Part shown: positions 30,583 to 41,862 of the stretch, in pieces
Layout: every line of letters starts with the position of its first letter
Numbering within the stretch: position 1 is the stretch's first letter
Assembly (NCBI GenBank): GCA_030323885.1
Contig: CM059194.1
Location: forward strand, 2,614,495 to 2,678,494
Reading direction: 5' to 3'
Length of the DNA stretch: 64,000 nt
Source of the DNA: Branchipolynoe longqiensis
Lineage: Eukaryota; Annelida; Polychaeta; Phyllodocida; Polynoidae
Translations under genes and position numbers: made by a program
The notes under the pieces: model-generated
What the model saw: only the letters and a program-made list of their open reading frames with translations
Told to the model about the DNA's origin: nothing
Database searches by the model: none

Positions 30583-30905
30583 TGATGCCATGACCAGGAT
30601 CCTGTACAAGCTACGCGCTGTATGGTTGTTGAACCTACCCTGTGTATGTATGTGTTAGTGCATTGCCTGTATGTATGTAATTGTAAGCATTACGAGACTT
30701 ACAATTCCAGGGGGACAAGTGTAGTGGTCTGCACTGACCTCTCAGGCAAGGAGTCGCATAGACAGGTAGGCATTGATAGCGTGGTGTCATTCAGGGAACC
30801 TAGCTGGTGTAATGGTTAGCACACTGGCCTGGAATGCAATATATGTGGTTTCAATTTCCCATCAAGGCGCAATATTTCCAATTTTCATCACCGCCACAAC
30901 AATAC
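30583..30905 (+). mobile_element. SINE-D copy
   Basis: CATGACCAGGATCCTGTACA, the TGTATGTATGTAATTGTAAG region, GACTTACAATTCCAGGGGGA, the block GTAGTGGTCTGCACTGACC, the head CTGGTGTAATGGTTAGCAC with a degraded B box, then GGCGCAATATTTCCAATTTT. It lacks an obvious target duplication. Confidence 0.83.
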
Positions 30906-31159
30906 TTCTTATAAAGCCTGTTTTAATTAGGTCACACTGTACAATTGTCCAATGTTAAGCCAAAGTCCAGTGGTGTGAGTAAGTGATGAAAACTGACGTG
31001 TGGAGATGGCTTATCTGTGTGAATAGTGGACACCACTTGTACCCATGGCAACCGCTGTGCGCGTGCGCCAGGTGGGAGAGTGCGGGTGCACACTAACTAA
31101 TCTACAGGATGACTGACATATAACGAGCAAGAGAGCCTGGGGGCAGGGAGCAAGAACGC

Positions 31160-31440
31160 TACTGGCTGTCAACTGGCAATAGCCACATACAAGTCTACAC
31201 ATCCAGTAACCAATGCGGCAATTTGTACAATTGGCAGCAGGAGACGCTCGATAGGCTAAATATGGTACCTTCTTTCATTACTAGGCAGTCAAGTAATGAA
31301 AGCAGTCTTTGTTGCATCGCGACCGACAGCATGATGATGAGTAGTAGGCCTGGCGGGAACCTATATATAGTGCAGATTAAGCTATTAAACACTTCTCCGG
31401 GTTGATACATACTCCACTGTGAGGTATGTTGGTGGTGTTT
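31160..31440 (+). repeat. LTR-like repeat with TATA box
   Basis: CAGTCAAGTAATGAAAGCAG, GCGACCGACAGCATGATGAT and CCTATATATAGTGC (TATA-like, 31361-31374) occur in order. The reverse complement of the first part recurs at 60140-60270. A promoter-like TATA in a dispersed repeat suggests part of an LTR, but TG...CA ends and target duplications were not found. The stretches 30906-31159 and 31441-31515 are unrecognised. Confidence 0.5.
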
Positions 31441-31518
31441 TGTCATATTGTGTTGGGCACTGTGTTACTGTAAATACGGTTAGCTACCACTATTCAGTAA
31501 AGACAGGCTATACTTTAA

Positions 31519-32243
31519 TACCCCAGTCACACTACTCTTACAACTGCTGGCGATCACTTTGCGATCAGTAAAAAGCGGCGATTGCAAAGTCGTCAGCCAC
31601 TGGTCGGTGATCAGTCAGCAACCTTCAGCTGACCATTTTGGTCACAGGGGTCGTAATCGATTAACACGACCCGGGTGATTCGGGTCACCCGAGTTGCTAG
31701 CATTTCAAATCTAACAACGAGAGTGGAGTTGACAAAAACAAGTGCTGTATGCAAAACGACCCGACCCCAGTAAACCACCTCTTGGTTAGGGTTTGCTAAG
31801 AACGATGACGTCAGATTTGCACTGGTACTGTCCTACAGGATAATAACTACCAGCACCAGTCCTACATGTTTTTTGGTGGTAATAACACAGATTAATGAAA
31901 TGGAAATATAACTAAACTATGCAATCATCAAATACTTTAAATCCTATTTGGCTGTAATTATATTGGTTATTACATTTTTTTTTTAAAGTTTTGGATTAAG
32001 CCACCATTTTTTCACCCTGAGCGTGGAGAAGCGTATTTGGTTATTCGACCCGAGTCTGTAGAATGGGCGCATGTGCCTAAAAGTGGCTTGTGTGACCCGA
32101 CTTGATTAATCAATTACGCCCAGGGAGGGTGCACATGCTGCACCAAAAATCTCATTTAAACCAAACTGGTCGCCTGTAGGTTGCTAACCACATTGTCAGT
32201 GCTTGCGACCGGTCGCAAAGTGGTCGCAAGCTGTAGTGTGACT
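31519..32243. mobile_element. ACGT-MITE relative with GGTCGCAAG interior, 725 bp
   Basis: TAA at 31516-31518 and 32244-32246 flanks ends TACCCCAGTCACACTACTC and GTAGTGTGACT. The interior carries GCGATCACTTTGCGATC, GGTCGCAAAGTGGTCGCAAG and ATGCTGCACCAAAAA, shared with 11391-11623. The centre (31800-32080) is AT-rich and unlike the other copies. Confidence 0.78.
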
Positions 32244-32261
32244 TAATTCGATCCTGATAAC

Positions 32262-32495
32262 CAGTCTGGATGGCCGAATGAGTAGAGCGTCCACCTTCGG
32301 GCTTGGTACGACGTGGGCTTAGAACCCACGGGTTCGAACCCCGATCGAGTCAAAACAATGATTTACAAAATTATACATCCTAGCCTGGCGCTTGGCATTA
32401 TTAGGATAGGGAAAGGATCAGTGGAACGAGGCAGACCAATTCTGTAGGATTGACATTTACCCTGCTTAATCAACTAATATACCAACAAATAAATC
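32262..32495 (+). mobile_element. SINE-C copy
   Basis: The head has GATGGCCGAATGAGTAGAG and GGGTTCGAACCCCGA (intact B box), followed by GATTTACAAAATT and the SINE-C tail GGAACGAGGCAGACCAAT, CCTGCTTAATCAACTAAT. Bases 32496-32674 are unrecognised. Confidence 0.87.
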
Positions 32496-32674
32496 AGACT
32501 TGGCTAAGAATGCTAAAAATAGATTCAACAGCTCTGCTTGTTCAGTGGTCAACCTGTCAAGTACTGCGTTTTGGCCGTAAAGACTACGGTTTTAGACGTA
32601 AAATTACAACGACGGCCGTAGGTGAGCAAACCATTTTTATAAAATTTATTTCTTACCAATGACATAATATGAAC

Positions 32675-32930
32675 AGGTAGGGGCCACGACTTGGAATTCA
32701 AAATGTCTTGCTTCCTCAAGGCGTATTGAAAAACCAAGACAGTTAATTAAATATAGAAACAAATGGGGGTGAGCTGTCAAAGTCTGCAACTACTTTAATA
32801 TCGAGGATTGAACCTAACAAAATATATCAGTAAAATAGGCATAAGTAGCTCTTCAAAGTTCCTATGAAGAAAATGCTCCTGTGTATAGCATGTTCATAAT
32901 ATTCAATTAAAACTACATCAACTTAAAGAG
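32675..32930 (+). repeat. Dispersed repeat, copy 2
   Basis: Second copy of the repeat at 7725-7995, same orientation, with shared order of TATTGAAAAACCAAGACAGT, GGGGTGAGCTGTCA and CTATGAAGAAAATGCTC. Bases 32931-33289 after it are unrecognised. Confidence 0.8.
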
Positions 32931-33289
32931 ATTATTAGTTCCTTCCATAATAATTAGCAAACGGAACATAACAGAAAGGAGACATGTCAGATTATGATGG
33001 ATCGAGCCAATAACTCTGGCTGGCCCTTTAGACCTACCGTTAATTTTATTGAACTAAATCGTTGGTGAAATGGGCTGTTAGTAGGTGTGTGAGGCGCCAC
33101 CTGGAGGAAAGGAGGGGAAATAGGGGATTTGCTTGGACAGAGGCCTCCTGGTCTCCAGGCCGCACCCCAGCCTCCAGTAACCCATAGCAGAAAGGAGCAT
33201 ATGAAAAGGAAAGGTTACAGGAGCAGTCGTAATAATAACAATAGACGACAGGAGAATTACATACGTAATAATATTTCCATAAGTACTTT

Positions 33290-33575
33290 ATACCTCCCAT
33301 ATGCATATATACACACATGTATATCTGCATATATAGGCATATGTATAAACATGTGCATGCATATATGTGGATATATGTGGATATATGTGGATATATACAC
33401 ATATGTATGTGTATGTATATGCATATATACATATCTATGCATATATATGTGTAGATAGTTGTATATATGCACATATATACACATATATACATGTAGACAT
33501 GTATATATGCACACATATATGTAGATATACGTGTATATATGTGTATATATCCACATCTATTTATGCATATATGGT
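33290..33575. repeat. AT-rich TATA/TGCA microsatellite-like array
   Basis: Alternating ATATATG, CATATAT and ACATATA words with GGATATATGTGGATATATG units near 33370-33395. Both strands give Tyr/Ile/His low-complexity frames. It is largely self-complementary and likely to form cruciforms. Confidence 0.85.
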
Positions 33576-33579
33576 TGGG

Positions 33580-33895
33580 CAAACTTGGGTCGGGTAAAGT
33601 CGGGTCAGGTAAAGTCGGGGTTGGGTAAAGTCGTGTCGGGAAAAGTCGGGTTGGGTGAACGCTGGTCAGGTGAAGTTGGGTCGGGTGAAGTCGGGTCGGG
33701 TGAAATCGGGTCGGGTGAAGTCGGGTCGGATGAAGTCGGGTCGGGTGAAGTCGGGTCGGTTCAAGTCGAGGCGGGTAATATCGAGGCGGGTAATGTCGAG
33801 GCGGGTAATGTCGAGGCGGGAAAGTCAGGCCGGCTAAAGTCGACCCGGCTAAAGTCGGGTGGCCTAAATTCGGGTCGGGTAGAGTCGAGCAAAGG
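33580..33895. repeat. 15-bp minisatellite (GGGTCGGGTGAAGTC type)
   Basis: About 20 units of 15 bp, changing gradually from GGGTCAGGTAAAGTC to GGGTCGGGTGAAGTC to GAGGCGGGTAATGTC, then a decayed end. It adjoins the AT-rich array without spacer. The period is a multiple of three, which creates an open frame. Bases 33896-34537 carry a G run at 34353-34368 and nothing else recognised. Confidence 0.92.
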
Positions 33896-34537
33896 CATAT
33901 TGATTAATATTAATATATTTAGCCAATTAAAACAAATTATTAAGACTTTTTTGTTTGTTTAAAGTCATCCGATTCCAAGATTCGAACTAGGTACCCTACC
34001 AGCATGGTGTAGCTAGGGGTGGGCTGGTGGGGGCTTGGGTTGCAGAAGAATGTTGTTGTGTAGCTATTGTCTTACTTTGTGTGTGTGGGGGGAGGAGGTA
34101 TCAGGTGGGACAACCCCTATCCTGGGCTACATGGCTGGCAGGGTTACACCAGCACAACTATCTAATTGGAAAACTTAGGGTGGATGTGGGTCATGGTCAT
34201 TGAGGCATGACTGCTGCCAAACTTAGATTTTAAGTTTGAAGATAGCGGTACTACCAGTACCAGCACATACTGGGAGCACCCCCCACCCCCACCCCATCCC
34301 CAACTTGTGGGCAACAGAGTGAATGGGTGTGTTGTGAAAGTGAGTTTGGTAAGGGGGGGGGGGGGGTATAGGGCTGGGGTGAGTGTGCTATTTCTGTAAT
34401 AACCAGAAATGATGTACACAATTATGTTATTGTTTTTTTAAATTGTCTATGGCACTGAACATTATATCCTCTTATATATAATGTTTAATCAACATGAATA
34501 ATAATTATCTGCAATTCATCTAGCAAGGTGTTGCGTA

Positions 34538-35185
34538 CTATATATGTATATATATATATATATCTATATATATGTATATATATATATATATATGTGTATA
34601 TTTGTATATCAAGATGTATTCATAATTATTGTTTCACATATATGCATATATGCGCATATATACTTACATTGTGAATATATGTGGATATATCCGCATATGT
34701 ACACATACATATACATAGTTATACGTACATATACATATATATGCATATATATGCATATATACTTATACATTTAATTTATATGCGAATACATACATTTTAT
34801 GCGAATAGTTCCGAGCGAGTGGCATGTGGCGCCTCGCGCAGGGAGCCGGCGAGGAGGGCCAGACCCCCCACACCCTCCACATGAGTGGGGGGAAGGGGGG
34901 GGGCAGGAACTCCATACCTTATTACATGCGATAATGGGATTATCACTATCCGTATATACACATACATATGCACATCTACACATATGTATGCATATATATG
35001 TATATCTACACATATATACACGTATATATGTGTAGATATACATATATATATATACACATATATATGCGTGTGTAAGCACATATATATGTATATATATCCA
35101 CATATATATCCACATATATGCGTGTATATGTATATACTTATGCATATATATGCATACACATATGTTTGTGCATATATACACTGCA
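34538..35185. repeat. AT-rich palindromic arrays flanking a GC-rich block
   Basis: ATATATGTATATATATATAT-type sequence occupies 34538-34790 and 34950-35185. Between them, 34806-34915 is GC-rich (GGCGCCTCGCGCAGGGAGCC, then a run of G at 34890-34905). The GC-rich block may be an insertion or a relic of other sequence. Hairpin-forming potential is high. Confidence 0.8.
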
Positions 35186-36993
35186 GCAAAGGTACACAAG
35201 ACGTGGAAGCATGAAGTTGGGATAACATGGCATTATTCCGGGCAGCCCCCGGAGGCATTACATCAGTGGGTATAAGGGCCTGCCGAGAGCTGTAAGGGAC
35301 AAGGTCATGGGTGATCGCACTCAGATATGGAGGTGAGATGAGTGAGGTGAGGCATATGAGCAAATAAGAATTAGAGAGATGATAAGAAATAGAGAGATAA
35401 TAGTTATAGTTATATAATGTTATGATTAATTCGTGGAGTGGGTGGGTAAAAAGGTTGTTGTGGTCAGTCCTGTTATACTATTTCTAGATGCCCGGCCGCA
35501 TGAACACCAGAGTATACTACAAAACTCTCCCCTTCATCTCACTCCCTGTTGCATCCCTTAAACAACCCTTCCACAAACTCCTAAGGAATACAAGGAAGAC
35601 AAGTCACACAGATGAACAGTGGTGAAATTGTGCTTTAATGGCATCAACTCCTGTCCACCTACTAGTGACCTATCACACACACCCCTTACCTTCTGTCCAC
35701 ACAGAATCTCATTACTAATTTAGCCTGTATAAGAATCAGTGCCTACATCCCATTGAACCGGAGTCCCTTGGGTGTTGCACTGAACTCAATTTTGATATAT
35801 GAATTTGCCTAACATCAGACAGAGTGTTTGGGGTTCCTGCTCTAGAGTAGGTGTGTCTCACTCAAGAGCCTGGAGTAGAGTGATCTCCCTTCAGTGTGTC
35901 TGAAGTAGAGTATTGAATAATTAATGAATCTCAGAATGAGGCTAGTGTGGTCAGAGGGCCAAGGTAGGTGTAGGTGACTGGGCAGTCCGACAGTCAGCCA
36001 ATCAGGCACCCTCACAGCCGGGATGGGAGCCACCCCCAGTGGTGGTGGCTGTCACTTAACTCCACTGCAGGTGGTGCCCTGGGTGCATATGCAAATGAGG
36101 CTGTGGTGGGCGCACCCCATGGTCATAGGTGGACAGGTAGTTGTAAACAGTTACAATAGATCTCTGTTAATATGACCTTTTCTCCAATTGCACTCCTTAT
36201 GGATGCATAGAGAAGCATGTCAATAATCATGTACTGTCTTCTTATATAGAAACATCTCTTCAGTAATCCCAGGCATCATATATAACATATATTTCACATC
36301 ACTCATTATCATGTACAATGGGAGTGGGATACCATCAATTTTAGTTTACATAACGTTGTCCCCACTCCGTCGTCCAGGAATAATAATGCTCTGCGCCAAT
36401 ATATAGATCATTCTTAACCGAAAATCCGTATATTTTTACATTGTGATTGGCAGCGGAGAGACCTACAAGGGGTTTGCAGCTGAGGAGCTCAGGACGGGGA
36501 GCGTTTTAATTGGCTGATGTGGAGCCCAGACTGGCCTGGAGAGGTGAGGTGAGGGGCCAGGAAGGGTGATTGGCATGTGGTGTGTTTATGGTTGGGCCCC
36601 CCTATCCCATATCACCCCGCCCCTACAAAAAAAGCAACAACAAAAAGCGGTGGAACATTCAGTGTGCTTTTTGTTTCATTACGCTTGCTCGCGTGTGTTT
36701 ACCACAGGTTCTACTGAATAACTGATGTTGACAGTGACTGGCACTCGCTTGCTCTTTTCAATCTTATCACTATTTTTAATTAAATCACGCTCATGTAAAT
36801 AACAGAATTTGATCTGAAGCAGTGGAATATTGAATGAGATTGTTCTTAATGTTGGTTGTTTTTGTTTTTTATTAGCGTTTGCTAGCGTGTGTTTCCCGCG
36901 GTGCGGTGATAGTGAACTTTGCCACTTTACTGTGCGTTTGTTTTACAATTCGTGGTAGTTTCTACAACTTACAAGGGGCCGATGTAAACATGC
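35186..36993. other. About 1.8 kb with no recognised gene
   Basis: Only a diverged copy of a low-copy repeat (36285-36445, related to 25255-25475) is recognised. Open frames are short, with no domain. A host intron or intergenic region is possible. Confidence 0.45.
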
Positions 36994-37436
36994 CTCCATG
37001 TCCGATATAATAATAATAATAATAATAATACAATATTTATTTCCACAATGTACACACAAGTTGATATTTATATCAGTACTTTTTGCAAAAGGAGAAAGCA
37101 GAAATACAATACTTATGAGGTGCTTTCCCCAGTTAAAAATAACAGAGATACATTGCTTATACTATAGAAATAATAAATAGAAAAATAAAAGTTAAAAGGA
37201 TATCAACATTACCCTCAATACTGTAAATTACAGCTCAATATGTATGTACTAGACTACTATCTATTTTCCCTTTGGTAAAGCTTAAATATGTTCTTGTTAT
37301 ACATCGGTTGAAACATATAGATGTTTTTTGATCATTTGATATTATCGTGAAGTGAATTCCATATTTGTATACCACATATAGATATACATTGAGACTTTAA
37401 AGTTGTTCTTGCAAATACTTGTCTTATGGGGCTGTC

Positions 37437-38117
37437 ACACTACGACGTAACGACGTCAACGTAGGGAGAACGTGAAGAACGTTGAACTTCTCGCCATAGT
37501 ATGCAAATTTGGGCACAAGTTGAACGTGGATGCAGCGTAGTGGATGAGAGAGTAACGTCGGTAAAGCATAGTGATACCGTCGTTCGACGAGAGAGGTCAA
37601 CGTAATGACGCTGACGGAACGTTATGAACGTTATTCCATCGTCAGAAGAACGTTACGTGACGTTAGCCACGTCATGAGACGTTGAACGTACGTTGAATGC
37701 ACGTTCTCCTGACGTTCTCCTGACGTTCTCCTGACGTTCTCCTGACGTTGTCCTGACGTTCCCATTACGCCCCGTGGGCATTTGCACTTGGTTTAATGGG
37801 GGTCAACGTAGTGGAACGTAGTTGAACGTAGTGAGGAGCGTTGGAATAACGTCCGTTTAACGTCATTGACGTTCGCTGAACGTGAACAGAATGTACGGCG
37901 AACGTAAACCCTTACGTTCGACCTACGTCGAAACTTTTGAACATGTCCAAAACCTCGACGTAACTTGACGTAACACGACGTAATGTGACGTAGCTCGACG
38001 TCACTCTAACGTCATTATGATGTCATCATAACGTAATCCAACGTATATCAACGTAATGACGAAATATCACCACGTTAGGCTCACGTTGGCTCATTACGTC
38101 GTAGTGTGACAGGGGTA
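37437..38117 (+). mobile_element. ACGT-MITE, 681 bp, TTA target duplication
   Basis: TTA at 37434-37436 and 38118-38120 flanks ends TGGGGCTGTCACACTACGA and TCGTAGTGTGACAGGGGTA. It is the closest relative of 26894-28226 but holds only three decamer units (37805-37834). A five-fold repeat of TCTCCTGACGT occurs at about 37701-37757 and a central hairpin at 37935-37958. Confidence 0.92.
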
Positions 38118-38120
38118 TTA

Positions 38121-39060
38121 GGTTGTTACTCTGGCTTGTGTCATGGCTACTATCTGAACTTATTTTGAATAAAGACTATATTTTTTGGCAGTAGCCCTTT
38201 GTTTGCATTGTAAAGTATCATACTCGATTTGATCTTAACCAAGTCTATTAATTTTAATACATGAAGATCAAAGAACAGCTTATTAGGGTGCTCTCGATAT
38301 CCAACATGGCAAACAATTCTCACTGCTTTCTTCAGTAGCAAATAAATACACTCGATATTTGTTTCATATGAATTTCCCCATACTTCACAACAATACGATA
38401 CATAAGGCAGAAATAATGAAAAATACAATATTAAGCATGCATTTTTGTTTAGTACCTATATTGCCTTGTGCATAATTGCAATAGTTTTGGACAATTTAAA
38501 TTTAATCATACTAATATGCTTTTTCCAATTAAGTTTATCATCTATTAGCACCGCTAGAAATTTACTGACACATACACCATTTCGATATCAGAATTTAAGA
38601 AGCGATTACAAATATCATTTAGATATATCATTTATACATTACAAATATCATTTATATATAAAATGAACAACTTAGGTCCCAGACTTGAGCCATGAGGGAC
38701 TACACATACCACATTTGTTAAGTCTGAGTCCACATCATCCAAATTTAGATATTGTTGTCTATTTTGTAGATAACTAGTAAGCCAGTTATTGGCAATGCCT
38801 CTGATACTATAATGATTTAATTTTGTTATTAACAAATTATGGTCAGACTTGTTGAATCCTTTTTAAAGGTCAATAAATACATCAATAGTACATTTTTTGT
38901 TGTCCAGAACTGAGGTAATTTCTTCTGTCAGTTCTAATAATGCCAATGATGTAGAGATTTTAGATCTGAAACCATGTTGACTGCTACACAAGGTATCATG
39001 TTTATCAATAGATATTAATTGTCTGGCACTGACAGACTCCAGTCTTCTCACCTAGCGTGT
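38121..39060 (-). pseudogene. CR1-like reverse transcriptase lacking the catalytic core
   Basis: The minus strand has the CR1/Rex-type motifs: SQHGFRSKISTSLALLELTE, a VFIDL end of the fingers, then NHYSIRGIANNWLTSYLQNR, PHGSSLGPKLFILYIND (motif B region) and, after only about 60 bp, KFLAVLIDDKLNWKKHI of the thumb. The segment that should hold the Y-A-D-D motif is deleted. Downstream are PYVSYCCEVWGNS and KKAVRIVCHVGYREHPNKLF, which are typical post-RT residues. Frames also carry a stop near 38879 (in place of a codon in the FIDLxKAFD region). Not functional. Confidence 0.9.
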
Positions 39061-39233
39061 TTGTTGGCAGTCTTTGACACAACTCATTTTGATTTGATGA
39101 ATAATGCAGTGAACGCGACTGGGTGATGAAGGGTGGTGAAGGAGGAGGCAACATCGATATTCACTGACATCTGTTGACTGCTGATGACGTTTGTGGAAGT
39201 CAAAGATGCACCACCGGGTGTCTAGTGTAAAAG

Positions 39234-39583
39234 CTGGTCGGTTGGTGGAGTTTTACATCCTGTCAACATCTAAGGTCATATCAGGACTGGTATCGTCTTA
39301 AAAATTGTGACAGTGTGCACTCATAGCGACTTAATAGTGTTGCCACTCCGGGAGACCAGGCTGCCAGCATCATGACCTGATCTCCCATTCCGTCACATTA
39401 TCCTGACACTGAGCCAACCAGTCCGTGCCCTATCCTAATAATGCTGAGGTGCTGGCTAGGAAGCGACAAGTATCAATTTGTAATTCATTGGTTTGACTCG
39501 ACCAGGGTTCCAATACGTCGGTTCGAATCTAACTATCTACCAAAGCGGGAGATGGACGCTCAACTCATTCGGCCATCCAGTCT
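39234..39583 (-). mobile_element. SINE-A copy
   Basis: The minus-strand head has GATGGCCGAATGAGTTGAG and a duplicated, decayed B-box area (GATTCGAACCGACG, GGAACCCTGGTCG). Body and tail (GACCTTAGATGTTGACAGG, TAAAACTCCACCAACC) are present. The 39086-39233 stretch is unrecognised. Confidence 0.87.
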
Positions 39584-39769
39584 TAAGTACCTGGTGACAG
39601 TTGGCGTTATTGATTATATTTAGATGACCCGGTATGATTTGCCTAGCAGGTGAGGCGAAGATAAATTGGGTAGGTTGATAAATTGTGCATTTATAGTGGT
39701 TCATTGGGCAAGGGAGGCAACGTTTAGCTAGGATACTCCCACAGAACTGTTTGTGTGGGTTCCACAACA

Positions 39770-40265
39770 AATCTCACAAGACAAACACTCACAAGACAAA
39801 AGCTCACATGACAGAACTCACAAGACAAAAATTGCAATACAAATGCTCACAAGACACAAACTCACAAGACAAAATCTCACAAGACAAAAACTCACAAAAC
39901 AAAAGCTCACAAGACATGGTCACAAGACAACTCACAAGAGAACAACTCCCAAGACAACAACTCACAAGAGAAAAGCTCACAAGACAAAAACTCACAAAAC
40001 AAAAGCTCACAAGACATGGTCACAAGACAACTCACAAGAGAACAACTCCCAAGACAACAACTCACAAGAAAAAAGCTCACAAGAAAACAACTCACAAGAC
40101 AACAACTCACAAGACAACAACTAACAAGACGACAACTCACAACACAAAAACTCACAACACAAAAGCTGACAGGACAAACTCACAAAACAAAAGCTCACAA
40201 GACAACAACTCACAAGAGAAAAGCTCACACGACAAAAGCTCACAAGACAAAAACTCACACCCTTA
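39770..40265. repeat. 15-bp minisatellite (CTCACAAGACAAAAA type) with a ~96-bp higher-order repeat
   Basis: Units such as CTCACAAGACAAAAG and CTCACAAGAGAACAA repeat about 33 times. A ~96-bp block starting ACTCACAAAACAAAAGCTCA and including GACATGGTCACAAGACA occurs at about 39890-39975 and again at 39986-40071, a higher-order duplication. Lys/Thr/Gln-rich frames are artefacts of the period. Confidence 0.94.
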
Positions 40266-40636
40266 TTGAAACAAGACAGAAAAGCTCAAAATCTATAATC
40301 AGAGGTGTTACCAGAGTCAGTTTTACTCACACCTATCACACCTCATTTCACATCTGAATCACACATATTAGGTGCACGACTAAACACATTTAATGTCTTA
40401 TAATCGGGTGTGGTTGGAAAGATTTGCTTGTTTTGTTTGTTGGAACCTTGTCATGCTAGCAATGTCTATGTATGAAGTCCCCTATTTGCGGGTCCCCGCA
40501 TCTCATATATGCAGGCGTTTGAAGCTATTGACGGACGATCCAGTTAGGTGGTATGCGAGGGCTATGGTTAATGATAGTCTACTCTCTATTGTGTCTAGTA
40601 GCTGTAGTACTCGACCCTCTTATATATCCAGACATC
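40266..40636. other. Unrecognised stretch
   Basis: An ATG frame at 40393-40644 (83 codons) has no recognised domain, and its last codons fall in the satellite that follows. I do not call it a gene. Confidence 0.35.
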
Positions 40637-40740
40637 CTGCATAAGGCATACTATCCTGCTTAAGGCATACTATCCTGCATAAGGCATACTATCCTGCATA
40701 AGGCATACTATCCTGCATAAGGCATAATATCCTGCTTACG
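40637..40740. repeat. 19-bp tandem repeat, about 5.5 units
   Basis: CCTGCATAAGGCATACTAT repeats with A/T changes at the sixth position of the unit (GCATAAGG or GCTTAAGG). Bases 40741-41099 are unrecognised. Confidence 0.95.
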
Positions 40741-41099
40741 GCCTCCTACCCTCCCTTTGGATATATTGTATTCATATGAACTATATAGCAGAGCTTACCA
40801 CATAGTAGAGACACACAGGACACAACGCATGATTTGAGTCCAGCACCAGCAGAAGTATAGGTAGATAATGATCCTGATGCTTTGTTTTATTCAGTGTATA
40901 TACATGCAACAGTGGATGTTATCAACATTCTTATCGGCTGCTTTCAGGACTCACCCCCACCCAGCTTTGACCACCACCTGGCTATTATGAGCTTAGATAA
41001 CATGTGGTGAATGTGTGTCTGGGTGAGATAAGGGGGAAGGATTGTGCTTAAAGGGGCATTGTTTCCCTCCCCTGGTGTGAGCCTTATAAAGGGAGTACT

Positions 41100-41333
41100 G
41101 TTTCATATTTAACAATCGTCACACAATTGTGTATGCACTAGCACACTAGGCACTTACTTTTGTATGCAGTAGCACATTAGTCCCACACTTGTGTATGCAA
41201 TATCACATTAGTCACACATGTGTATGCAATAGCACATAAGGCACATACTTGTGTGTGCAGTACCACATTAGGCACATATGTGTGTATGCAATAGCACATT
41301 AGGCACATATGTGTATGCAGTAGCACATTATGT
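41100..41333. repeat. Tandem array of ~31-33-bp units
   Basis: TGTGTATGCAATAGCACATT followed by AGGCACATA recurs about seven times with variable unit length. It ends exactly where the NADAR-LINE fragment begins. Confidence 0.88.
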
Positions 41334-41640
41334 ACTCGTAACAACACCACAAAGGGCTATTAGAGCAAATAATGCACCACTACTAAAGCAGACCAGAAGC
41401 CAAATAAATGCTCACAAGAGAAACACGCTGGAAATGGCTGCCAAGGTGTGGAATGCCCAAACGGTAAAGGAACAACAAATTCCTGACCTAAGAAACACTA
41501 ACCTGCACTGCAAAGGGGCATGTGATATGTCACGGCCCACCAGTGGTAACCATGCCAAAAGCAGCCAGATAGCACACCACACAGCTACGTACAAGCCTAT
41601 GATATGTAAATAGGTGTAGGCTAGTCTAGTAGTAAGAATA
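41333..41640 (+). mobile_element. NADAR-LINE C-terminus and 3' end
   Basis: The frame reads NNAPLLKQTRSQINAH, TLEMAAKVWNAQT and IPDLRN, matching 20240-20395 of the long copy, then CATGTGATATGTCACGGCCC and AGCCTATGATATGTAAATAG. It lacks the 171-bp duplication. 5'-truncated. Confidence 0.87.
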
Positions 41641-41654
41641 ATTAGAAAATTTGG

Positions 41655-41855
41655 TTGGGCATGCTTGCTAAAACTCTGACACCATAGACCTCTACAGTAA
41701 AATGTTCTATTAAATTGACTCAGTATTCCCTTCTAGGCAGAATCAAATGTTCAATAAGTGCATCAGTATCTAAGTTAGTTATGAAAAATCAAATATAGAT
41801 AATTGCTTTGGTTTTGAAAATTTCATATTTCATTGGACTATGCAACTTTAAACTA
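41655..41855 (+). mobile_element. TTAAAG element, right half
   Basis: GGGCATGCTTGCTAAAACTC, TGACACCATAGACC, TTGACTCAGTATTCCCTTCT and the inverted end TTGGACTATGCAACTTTAAA are present. The left half is missing. Confidence 0.8.
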
Positions 41856-41862
41856 CATAGAT

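Larger units (their letters stand above)
36994..39085 (-). mobile_element. CR1-like LINE, split by an ACGT-MITE
   Basis: Minus-strand order: RT fingers (39051-38863), palm (38835-38640), thumb (38575-38430), post-RT region (38428-38121), C-terminus (37436-37260), 3' UTR, and a (TAA/ATT)n tail at 36998-37029. The MITE at 37437-38117 separates the C-terminal pieces. The 5' end is truncated near 39085. Confidence 0.87.

Noticed and set aside
34538..35185. Centromere- or origin-like AT-rich region
   Set aside because: Only simple AT-rich palindromic repeats are seen; nothing specific supports a chromosomal function.
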